64,000 nucleotides of DNA from Adiantum capillus-veneris (taxonomy: Eukaryota; Streptophyta; Polypodiopsida; Polypodiales; Pteridaceae). Shown one piece after another: positions 55,789 to 64,000 of this stretch. Location: assembly GCA_014529385.2 (NCBI GenBank), contig CM043953.1, positions 68,984,372-69,048,371 on the forward strand, written 5' to 3'. Every line of letters begins with the position of its first letter. Positions within the stretch are counted from its first letter, which is position 1. The position numbers and the translations under genes were made by a program. The notes beneath the pieces are model-generated. The model was given only the letters and a program-made list of their open reading frames with translations. It did not search any database and was not told the origin of the DNA.

Positions 55789-56356
55789 CTATCTCATGTT
55801 GAAGTCCTCACAATCCTCCACATTAGGTTCAAAACAGGCTGGGCGAGAAGAGTCTACCTCAATCGGCTTTCCATTATGCATGCAGCAGCGACGCTTGGGT
55901 GGTCGCACTTCACTTGAACTCTCTAGGCCTAGAGAGAGCGTAGGCACACTTGCGTCCACCAAATGCTTTAGGCTTTGTGGCTTAGACTTAGTGGTTGATG
56001 TAGTTGACAACTCTTCTCGGACCATTAGAGAGAAAACACTTGGTGCTACAAAAAATCTGACTGTCGTAAGAGTGTTGTGGTTCTCAAAAGCAAAACTCAC
56101 CGTTCTTTCTTCACCTCCTCTATCGGCACTCATTGACAAAATGCTTCGGTTGACAACAGTGATGACATTTCGTAGCCCTCCCACTTGATGCTCTTGATTT
56201 GCTATTAGCATGAGCAATGGGAGATGGGGATCTTACCTCTTGGATATTGATGACGCTACAACCTGGCAGTAGCAGTTTGATGAAGGCGGCGAGTGCTTCT
56301 TCAACTTCTTCCTCCTCCGTTCTCCAATTGGAGAACTCCTGCAGCCATTCGTCCAT
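55789..56356 (-). pseudogene. Element F ORF0 with CCHC zinc knuckle
   Basis: ATG at 56354-56356 opens MDEWLQEFSNWRTEEEEVEE; the frame reaches CHHCCQPKHFVNEC, a full Cys-X2-Cys-X4-His-X4-Cys knuckle, and stops at 56120. An overlapping frame (56217-55789) continues with FENHNTLTTVRFFVAPSV, which matches ORF0 of G. So the intact ancestor probably had a helical acidic N-terminus, a zinc knuckle and a C-terminal domain, all upstream of gag. The knuckle would fit RNA or DNA binding; the function is not known. Confidence 0.65.
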
Positions 56357-56412
56357 GGTCAACGATGTGCATTGTTTTCAGCGTTGCAAATTGAAGGTTT
56401 CCGAGAAGTCCT

Positions 56413-56429
56413 CCTCAGCGGGGGCACCA
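56413..56429 (-). other. Primer-binding site of element F
   Basis: The minus strand reads TGGTGCCCCCGCTGAGG, two bases inside the LTR end at 56432, matching the site in G (TGGTGCCCCCACTAAGG) with two changes. Confidence 0.78.
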
Positions 56430-56431
56430 AA

Positions 56432-56586
56432 TGATAGGCACAAAGCGCAAAACGGACCCCAACGGCCTCTATGCCAGAACCATGCATGCCAAGCTCGTCA
56501 CGAGAAATGAATAGGGGGCACCACCTAGCTTTGAGCGACTAGGACACGGACATCAAAAATTTAAAATAGCACAAATATTGCACACC

Positions 56587-56683
<97 letters not shown>

Positions 56684-57060
56684 CGTAGGTGATGAAAACC
56701 CCTCGAAATGTGAGGGAAACTTGATTTAATGCGATATTTATAGAAACCTCAGTTTCGACGAGATGGCAACTGTGGTGATAGAGAGAGATAGAGAGCCTAT
56801 GGTGCATTCTCTAGAGAAAATTCCATATACACGGAGATTCTACTCTTGTGTGTGGTGACCCTTGGAGTCAGGGTGCGTGCATGTCTTCCTTCTCAAGTGC
56901 TGATTCCCAAGTGTCCCCCAGTGCTGATTCCCAAGTGTGCTAATCAGGAGAGACAAAGCAAGGAGTTGGGTCCTAGATGGTTGACCCTTGCTTTGCCTTA
57001 GGAGAATTTTTAAAATGATATCTTTTAGGTGGGCCTTTGTGACCATCACCTAGAGAGAGG
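56432..57060 (-). repeat. 5' LTR of element F, outer end uncertain
   Basis: On the plus strand it opens TGATAGGCACAAAGCGC. The first 130 bp match the inner end of the LTR of G (for example AGCTAGGTGGTGCCCCCT on the minus strand). A 97-bp AG microsatellite (56588-56684) lies where G has a TC run. A minus-strand TATAAATA sits at 56735-56742. Beyond about 56760 I cannot match G, so the outer limit is nominal. Confidence 0.6.
56588..56684 (+). repeat. (AG)n microsatellite
   Basis: About 97 bp of AG repeat with one or two interruptions near the right end. It is the expanded counterpart of the TC run in the LTR of G. Confidence 0.95.
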
Positions 57061-58660
57061 TGACAATATACAATTGGTTTTTATACAAGATTTTTGGCTT
57101 GAAAACGGGGAAAATAGATTATCCTATGGGTATTTACTGTGGAGATGCATTGTGGGCAAGATGCGGGTGAATCGCAAGCTTTGATGGTGCGTGGGTGTAG
57201 CACATTCACCAATTTCGGGGCCGGCCGGGGCATGCCTTCGACGTCATTTCTTGATTCGTTGTCGCAACGGCCGCGTGATTTGGTTGTCTTTCTCCTTTTT
57301 GTGTTGGGCATCGCTTGTCGAGTTCTTCTATTTTTTTCCTTCTTGTGCATGCGTATGTCGTGCATGTGTTTGTTTGAAGGTGTGCGTGCACGTAGGCGTG
57401 TTATGTGAGTGTGTGTGCGTGTGTGTGCATGTGTGTACGGAAAGGGAGCGAGAGATGGGTGAGATAGACGTGTGTGAGAGATGGAGTGAGGGTGTGTGTG
57501 TGTAAGTAACGAGAGTGTGTGTGTATGGGAACGAGAGAGAGAGGGATATTTATTATATATTTTATGCACAATAATATCATAATTTGGACATACTGCTTGC
57601 TTTATGCTGTGGAAAGTTGGTAATGGCATGGTAATTTTTGCGTCAGCTTGGGCGACTACAGAGAACAAGGGAGAGAGGGCGTGAGTTAGGAGAGAGAGGG
57701 TGATTGCTATAGCCGGATGGCGTGGGGTTCCTTGCAAAATACCTGAAATAGCATACTACAAACCATAAAACAGACTAATCAACATACCTGGCAACCACAT
57801 AGATGCATAATCGTGAGATACACGAACAGAGAGAGACAGAGTGCAAGAGAGACCAATAGGGCACATGCAGATGCACCTCCTAGAATGGAGTGCTACGCTG
57901 GCACCGCAAGAGAAGAGAGAGGAGAGGTGAGAAGAATAACTCAGACACTGGGTGCAATCTCCCCCCGTGCAAGAGTGACCATTTCCCTCTTGCACGTATT
58001 TCTTTTATAGATTTCTTGAATGGTCAAATGTGAGTACAAACTGGCTGGCCGATCATAAATGGCCAAAGCTCATTAAAAGGCACTTGAATAATAAAATGTA
58101 CAATATATATATATTTCCATTCGCATAGGCCTAGCTCGGTCCAAGAGTCTTTTCCACCTATCAACTGCAATAAATAATAAAAATATCAATTCTATAACAT
58201 ACCTCTCCGTTGGAAAGCAAATGTCCTCAGTTGCAAAGATAAGAAATCTGCACGAAACTTGTCAAAAATAGTGATTAGAAATCTGTGTCAAAAAATTAGC
58301 ATATAATAAAAATAGTGAAACTTAACAACATTGGATATGCCTGCCATCATCCACATACTACCTATTCTAGTGTCCCATACCACTAGAATAAGCAGTATAT
58401 GTCATACCCTGATGAATCAGGATATCATTGGTCACACTCATCATTCAATAATCCATTGATCTCATCAATCTCAAGTCCAATTCCATAAATACTATCGTGG
58501 CAGAAAAGCATCATATACAAATTCCAAGTCCAATTCCAAATATCTGCCAACATGTATCTAATTCAAATCCAAATATCCTTCATTTTGTATACCCGGGGAA
58601 CAAAATCATACCAGTTACATTGGTGGCCAGCCACTGCAGCATGAGTTTGTGATTGGTGTT

Positions 58661-58870
58661 GCCTAAATTGGCGAATCTACACCAATAAGACGTGTTGCCT
58701 AAATCGGCGAATCTGCACTAATGCTGCCTAAATCGGTGGATCTGCATTGTTTAAATTTTTTAATAAAAAATCATGAATCTGCAATTTATCAATGTGCTAC
58801 TTAAATTGGCGGATCTGCACCAGAATGAGTATCTACACACTGCCTAAATTGGCAAATCTGTGTGTCCGTG
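58661..58870 (+). repeat. Degenerate repeat GCCTAAAT-GGCGAATCTGCAC
   Basis: Copies begin near 58661, 58697, 58726, 58795 and 58842, each about 20 bp: GCCTAAATTGGCGAATCT and variants with GGTGGATCT or GGCAAATCT. Spacing is irregular (about 30-70 bp). A 65-bp AT-rich stretch separates the third and fourth. Confidence 0.8.
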
Positions 58871-58990
58871 ACCAATGGACTAGGCTAGGCATAAAAATAT
58901 AACATTTATGACATGTGTGAGATCAATTTGGAGCATGTTTGAATAGGATGGTACTTACAAACTGTTGTTCATAAATCCAAAATATCTTAC

Positions 58991-59034
58991 TTGATGTGAG
59001 TAGCTATAGAGCTTGATGTGAGTAGCTATAGAGC
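58991..59034 (+). repeat. Perfect 22-bp tandem duplication
   Basis: The 22-bp unit at 58991-59012 (starting TTGATGTGAGTAGC) is repeated exactly at 59013-59034. Confidence 0.95.
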
Positions 59035-60368
59035 CTAATGACAAATCATGTCAACCAAAATTTCATTCAATGTAAGTAGGAGCCAAGATGTGAGAAGTGT
59101 TTGATTTCATAGTGTATAGGACAATGCACACAAACAAAATATGAACAGAGTAGTGATGTATTCGATGGACATACTTGGAGGGTATGTTGAAGCTAAAAAC
59201 ATATGCACCTGTGTGTGTGCATGTAGAGAGAGACGCGTTGTCTTTTTGAATGGAATTAGTAAACACATCGAGGCATACTGTGACAAAATCTTGTATGAGA
59301 GATTCGGTATACTCAACCACGTAGTAATGTATAGACTGGTTTAGATATTTGATTGATAACAAGCAAGGAAGGTATCATAGAATGTAATAGAACATGGCTA
59401 GTATATTACCACTCAAGATTTTTTAAAATAATTTTCCAAAAGATAACAATGAGATGACTTATATGTTTGCCTCACATTATGGTCTGCATCGGTTGGTATG
59501 AATCTTAGACAATAAACAAGTTAGAAAAATGGAGATCATTATCAAAATCATTTGGTTAAGGTCAATCAAGACAGGGACTGGTATTGCCATAAAGTTTTGG
59601 TAAACCTAAGAAAGGTAATGGTGTTGTCCACTGCTACTGTAGTTAACAACTAGTAAAATATAACAGTGAGCTATTTGAAGAGGACAAAATCAAGAAAAAT
59701 CTTCACAATTGTATAAGTACAATAAATTTAAAGTGCTATAGATGAGTTCATGACTTTTTATAGCCTCAATTGATGAAATAAATCTCAGAAAGACCATGTA
59801 GTGTCATCCATCATATAAATAACAAAAAATGGTCACAGCCCAAGATTACAATAGGGGTGTTGTATAGGTAAAATTTTGAATGTTGGCATAATCAAAGGAT
59901 GAACCGATCTTTACTGATATGAATGATGAGGTTGCTAGATTGAGGAACAGATTCTTCAATGTGATGATACATGCATGCAAAAAAAGTCACTCAGTGAGAG
60001 AGTGATATGCACGTAGAAGAATAGCAATAAAAGTTAATGATTCACAACGACACTGATAATATATTTAGACATCAATCATGTTTTGATAGAGGTAGTTACG
60101 TTATTCAAGCTAGCAAGATTGAAGGATTCATTGACAAGGTATGGAGCTTTTCCCAAACGGTCGTCATATATATCTAAAACTATTTTTATAATTATACTTA
60201 AGCGTGCAAGGCACTTTGTTCCAGAGCAAAAGGAAGGGAGGTGGCGGTGGGCTATGGGGTACCAAACACGTTTCACTCCTTTGAGGAGCTCATTAGTGGT
60301 AGTAGTAGGGAGAATTATGAATAGAGGGGAAGAGGATGCTCTTTATATAAGAGAGAGAGAGGGGCCGC

Positions 60369-60827
60369 GGGGGGGGGGAGGGGGGGGGGTACTTTGCAAG
60401 GGCTATGAGTTTGCCTACCTAACTAGAGGTAGAGAGTGGTGTAGAGTTTCCCAAGGGTAAGTAATAAGAGATTGAATTTTATTGGGGGGAGTTTTCATAG
60501 ACTGTTTACTGAGGGGTGGTTTAAGTGAAAGAGGGTATCTTTTTAAACAAAACATGGGTCATAAAAAGAAGGGGGGGGGGGGGGGGGGTCGAGTCCAAAA
60601 GAAGGGGGTTATATTTCTCAAAAAGGTATCGGTGGAGTGATATCGAGGTTAGCAAAAAGTATATTGGAGGGGTTAAATTTTAGGGGGACTTAAATAGCAG
60701 ATAGGAAGGGATAGAGGGTAGGGAGGGGTTTAAAAATAACATGAAGAAAAGTGATGAATTGGATTCCAAAAACCTGGTGTATAGTGTACAAGACTGGGTG
60801 TAAGGTGCACATCGGGGGGGGGGGGGG
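60369..60827 (+). repeat. Long G runs
   Basis: Runs of ten or more G at 60369-60378 and about 60380-60389, 18 G at 60571-60588 and 14 G at 60814-60827, in purine-rich DNA nearly lacking C. They lie on the 3' side of the minus-strand Penelope-like element. They could form quadruplexes, and their lengths may be unreliable in an assembly. Confidence 0.8.
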
Positions 60828-61053
60828 TGGTGGGGGTGATTTGAGAGTTTAAAGTAGAAAGGGGGAGTAGTTTGATTCCCAAAATGGCGTTCCAGGAGTA
60901 CAATTCAAAGGGACAAAATTTGGAATGCAAGATCAGAAAAAAGGAAAGGGGTGTCTATGTTGTTGATGAACTTTGGGCTTTGAGAATCAACCTGCAAAAC
61001 AAGTGGTAAGAGTTAGGGTAGGGTATAAAGAGTATCAATTTGTACAATTAGGT

Positions 61054-63192
61054 TCAAATCTTGTTTTTGGATTTAGTTAGAAGAGTGCCTAAGTTTTGGC
61101 CATTGGTCCAACATACGGTGGGTTGGTCAAGAAGAGCAAGGGTGGGGGAGAGGCTGCAAGCTGTATGGATAGGCTTACCAATTATTAGGGTAGGGTTTAG
61201 TCTACGAGTTTTTGGTGAAAAAGGGAGTTTGAGGATGATAGGGGGAGGAATTTTTAAAGATGGGGTTTTGGCTAGGAGAGTGGTTCATTCCTTGTAAGTG
61301 ATCAATCCAAAGACCTTAAGGAGGAAGTTTCTTGGGTAGCCTCTATGAAGGAGCCTTAGGAAGAAGAGGTTTCTCAAATGATAGAATCCATCTAGATTGC
61401 TTTCCCTGATAAGATAGCATCTAAGTTCTGTCTTGATAAAGGCTAATTTTTGGTGGAGTGGGTGCCAAGAGATCCAAGGTATATATTGGTATGAGTTGAG
61501 AGGCTTTTGGTAACAATTGGAGTCCAAGATACCATACAAGTTGAAAGTATGTCCCTCGTGGAAGTGGACATCTAGGATGGTAACTTCAAAAGTGGATATG
61601 ATGGATGAGATCACTATATGTTCTTGTAAAGGGAATGCGTAAGAAACGAGAGCTTTGGTAAGTGATATACGAGTGCCCGTCCAGACCCCAAAGGCATCAT
61701 CTATGTATCTCTTGTAATATGCTAGGTTCGGGCTAGAGATAAGTAGAGAGTGGTTTTCTAGATCGCAGAGGAAAAGGCAAGCATAAACCACTACGAAATT
61801 GGATCCCATTGCGGTGCCCTTAATTTGCTTCCATACTTTATCTTTGAAGCAAAGATAATGGTGTAATAGAATAAGGGTGGCAAGTGAGATGATAAATTCT
61901 GTTTTTGGGGTGTCAAAGAAATTAGTAATGGTGCTTCTGAGGGCTATGAGTCCCTCAGTCATAGGGATGCTGGGGTAGAGGGAGGTCACATCGAAGGTAA
62001 AAAGGAGACAATGGGGGAGGAAGGTCTTGGAGTGGAGATCGATGATAAGGAATAGCGAGTCTTTGAGGTGTTGTTTTTGTGAAAGGAGGACAGAATAAAG
62101 TTGGAAGTGTAGCCATTTGGAAGCATTTTCAAACAAGTACCCACGGTAAGAGCAAATAAGACGGGCTACAAGTACATGTTTGTGTAACTTAGGGACAAAT
62201 TGGATAGGACAGGGTTTGAAAGGTTTATGGAGTGGTGTGAGGATAAAGGTGGCTTCATCTAGGGTGAGGAGAGTGTATTTGAGGGTGATGGAGTGGAGTA
62301 AGGAGGCAAGGTAATTATGTGGTGGTGGGGTTAGGGGTTGGTATGTGGAGGGATCATTGAGTTGTCTAAGGGCTTCTTGTTCATACCATTCCCATGATAG
62401 GATGGTAAGGCATATATTTTTATCCGCCAGTTTAATGACTATTGTGTAGTCCATTGAAAGGGTTTTAAGGGTACGTAAGACAAATTTGGGAAATTTTGAG
62501 TGGGAAGTTTTGTAGTGTGCAAGTGTATATTTCAGATTTATGAGGTTAAGGGATGTGATCCCCTCTAGTGTAGGATCTAAAGAGGGGGGTATTCAAGAGG
62601 GATTAGGGGTTTTGAAAAGGGGGGGTTTGTTGGACGTAGAAGATTGAAAAAACATTTTGAGTTGTAATCTCCTTGCTAAGGAGTCATGGGCTTTGATAAC
62701 TAGTTCCGTAGGGGGGTTAGGGGGAGGGGGGATGCATCTAAGCCCTAGATCTAAGAATTTCTTTTAGTCGATAGAGAGGGGACGGGAGGTGAGATTATGA
62801 ACAAAGTTTGAACAAGGGTTATTGACCAAGGTGCATGAAGAGAGCTTACCAAAAACTATAAGTTTGTAGGCGTGCGGGTTTATGAGTGGAAGCCAAAATT
62901 TAAGCCTCTTCCTTCCTCTATTTGTGGAATGTTTCCTAAGAGGGATGTTGGGAGCTCCATTGAAAAAGGATAGGATAGAAGGTGGTGAGATAGAGATGGA
63001 AGGGAGAGAGCGTTGAGTGTTTATCCAAAGATAAGGGAGGAGGGGGGGCTTGTTGAAAAGCAAGTGTAACCAAGAGGTTGGACAAGAAGGCCCTAATCCC
63101 TCCTCCCTTTTCCTTTTCCCAAATATTTGTAGGTACACTTGTGGTTGTTGTTGTAGTTGTTGTCTTCGCGGTTGGTGTTGTTGCGGTGGCAA
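61054..63192 (-). pseudogene. Penelope-like reverse transcriptase
   Basis: One frame runs for about 712 codons with only three stops (TAA near 62764, TGA near 62584, TGA at 61285-61287). The pre-RT motif is NLTSRPLSID*KKFLDLGLRC. Then come KLADKNICLTILSWEWYEQEA, VPKLHKHVLVARLI, FDVTSLYPSIP (about 61995), GTAMGSNFVVVYACLFL and YKRYIDDAFGVW (about 61707), the YIDD catalytic motif. After the third stop, LKLPFSPKTRRLNP and WTNGQNLGTLL match the C-terminal extension of this class. It ends with TGA at 61054-61056. It copies RNA into DNA, probably priming on exposed 3' ends if no endonuclease is present. Confidence 0.88.
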
Positions 63193-64000
63193 TTGGTGTT
63201 GTCGTTGTCGTCGTCATCATGAGAATGATTCGGAGGTTTGGTTAGTTTGTTATAGGGGAAAGGCTTAGGTTTTTGTTTAGGATTGGAGGAAGAAGGGATA
63301 ATTGGTGTGAAGAGGTTGTGAATGCAATTGAGGGGGTATTTTGGGTTTGCCGTAGGCTTATTAGGAGGGGAGTAAAAGAAAGGTTTTTTGGAGGGTGGGG
63401 AATGGTTCTTGTTTTTTGAGGAGGGTTGGGATTGTGTAGGCCTTGGGGGTCTTTTTAATGGTTTTGATGTGGGATGATGGAGGGTGTGTAAGGTGGGAGG
63501 ATGAGGAGAGAGAGGTTCTAGGGGGGTAAAAGGGAGCTTTGGCTCGGGCATGGTTTTTTAATGACTTGGTGAGATGGGTGTTAGTGGTGATGGGTGTGGT
63601 GATAGAGGGTTTAATGAGAGGGAGAGATTGGAAATGTTTGCGAACTTCTAGTTCTATGAGCTCCTTGATGGTTTGCTCCTTAGGGGGGTGGGCGATAGTT
63701 TCTTTCGTGGTGGAGATGGTGCGCTTTCTAGTTTTAAACGATTCTTCTTCTTTGGTCGAGGCAAAATGAAAGTTTACTATAAGGGATTGCATTTGAGAGA
63801 GGAAGAGTTGGACGGAGGTGTCTTTCCATTTGGTTAGGTATTGGAGCGAATCTCTCGAGTCTAAATGGGGTAAAGTAATAGAAGAAAGCTTGTTGATGAG
63901 GTCGGTGAGGCGGCTTTCTACTTGAAGGTGGTAATTATCCACTATCGTTTGGAGGTTTTGAACAAGGAGTTTTTGTGCTTGGATGAGGGCAAAAGTGCAA
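63093..64000 (-). pseudogene. Penelope-like element, N-terminal coding region (partial)
   Basis: Two overlapping frames (64000-63361 and 63551-63093) precede the RT frame, so two frameshifts are likely. The first is open to the window edge and contains a helical segment (QNLQTIVDNYHLQVESRL) and a Lys/Thr-rich part; the second is Pro/Ser/Lys-rich and ends with Asn/Asp runs (HSHDDDDNDNTN). Low complexity limits recognition. It is taken as the N-terminal part of the same protein because of position, orientation and the same C/T-rich coding strand. Confidence 0.6.

Larger units (their letters stand above)
41804..57060 (-). mobile_element. Tat-like gypsy element F, split by element G
   Basis: Minus-strand element, read right to left: LTR (from 56432), primer site, ORF0, gag, [element G inserted], gag/protease, RT, RNase H, second RNase H, and the beginning of integrase, where it is cut off at 41804. 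It is a diverged sister of G, domain by domain. The outer LTR end is uncertain. Confidence 0.88.
57061..60990. other. Non-coding region, simple and short tandem repeats
   Basis: I see no supported gene. 57390-57560 is GT- and GA-rich low-complexity DNA; the long open frames over it are by-products of the repeats. 58661-58870 holds a degenerate short repeat and 58991-59034 a perfect tandem pair. 59040-60080 is AT-rich without features. 60360-60860 has long G runs that lead into the Penelope-like element. Confidence 0.6.
61054..64000 (-). mobile_element. Penelope-like element, no GIY-YIG seen
   Basis: A minus-strand retroelement entering from the right edge. It has a Pro/Ser/Thr-rich N-terminal region, the Penelope-type pre-RT motif, the RT core and the typical RT C-terminal extension. 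No GIY-YIG endonuclease follows in the minus-strand frames I read between 61053 and about 60700. Endonuclease-deficient elements of this class are known from plants such as Selaginella, fungi and rotifers. Terminal repeats were not found; the right end lies outside the window. Confidence 0.85.

Noticed and set aside
57081-57737. 218-codon minus-strand ORF rich in His, Thr and Ser
   Set aside because: It runs through GT and GA simple repeats; no domain and no conserved start.
60700-61053. GIY-YIG endonuclease downstream of the Penelope-like RT
   Set aside because: I read the minus strand here and found no GIY/YIG pair or flanking zinc ligands.
62455-64000. Telomeric repeats next to the Penelope-like element
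   Set aside because: No run of TTTAGGG or CCCTAAA within the window; the 5' end lies outside.

Overview
The window looks like nuclear DNA of a land plant with a very large, repeat-rich genome. I could not recognise a cellular gene, rRNA, functional tRNA or CRISPR array. Nearly all of it is LTR retrotransposon DNA (Ty1/copia, Ty3/gypsy chromoviruses, and a Tat-like gypsy group with two RNase H domains), with one Penelope-like retroelement at the right edge. Plant-type initiator-Met-tRNA primer sites (TGGTATCAGAGC), chromodomain integrases and dual RNase H elements all point to a plant. A fern, lycophyte or gymnosperm would fit, but the sequence does not settle which.

Layout from left to right. 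1-1500: no gene, one inverted repeat. 1500-5993: broken copia element A (minus), with its gag/protease junction split by an 1,880-bp solo LTR (2483-4362). 5994-7930: non-coding DNA with two copies of a palindromic repeat. 7931 to about 19640: a long gypsy element A (minus) with gag, protease, RT, RNase H and an integrase carrying two HHCC zinc domains, followed by an extra retropepsin-like ORF beyond the integrase; its leader holds palindromes about 285 bp apart. 19680-21494: a plus-strand fragment of the same family. 21495-23053: a copia LTR with primer site and non-coding leader.

23059-33242: a full-length chromovirus C (TSD ATACC) with 2.8-kb LTRs. A first coding exon with a good splice donor appears to lie inside the LTR, and in-phase acceptors lie beyond the primer site. 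Its protease is missing. 33281-41803: chromovirus D, lacking RT and truncated at the right, with a 3.65-kb non-autonomous copia element E (35048-38696, TSD AGAGC) nested in its gag. E carries one intact 552-codon ORF joining gag, a protease with an altered active site, and an RNase H tail.

41804 to about 57060: Tat-like element F (minus), interrupted inside its gag/protease region by a sister element G (44838-54071, plus, 4-bp TSD ATGC). G has near-identical LTRs and a nearly complete coding set: ORF0, gag, protease, RT, RNase H, a second RNase H of archaeal type, and integrase. 57061-60990: non-coding, with short tandem repeats and long G runs. 61054-64000: a Penelope-like element (minus) with a recognisable RT and no GIY-YIG endonuclease in view.

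The order of events is partly readable. E went into D, G into F, the solo LTR into copia A, and C into DNA just left of D. Most coding regions are broken by stops or frameshifts, so mobilisation in trans is likely for C and E, whose LTR pairs are still very similar. All similarity statements are by eye from the sequence; no search or alignment program was run.
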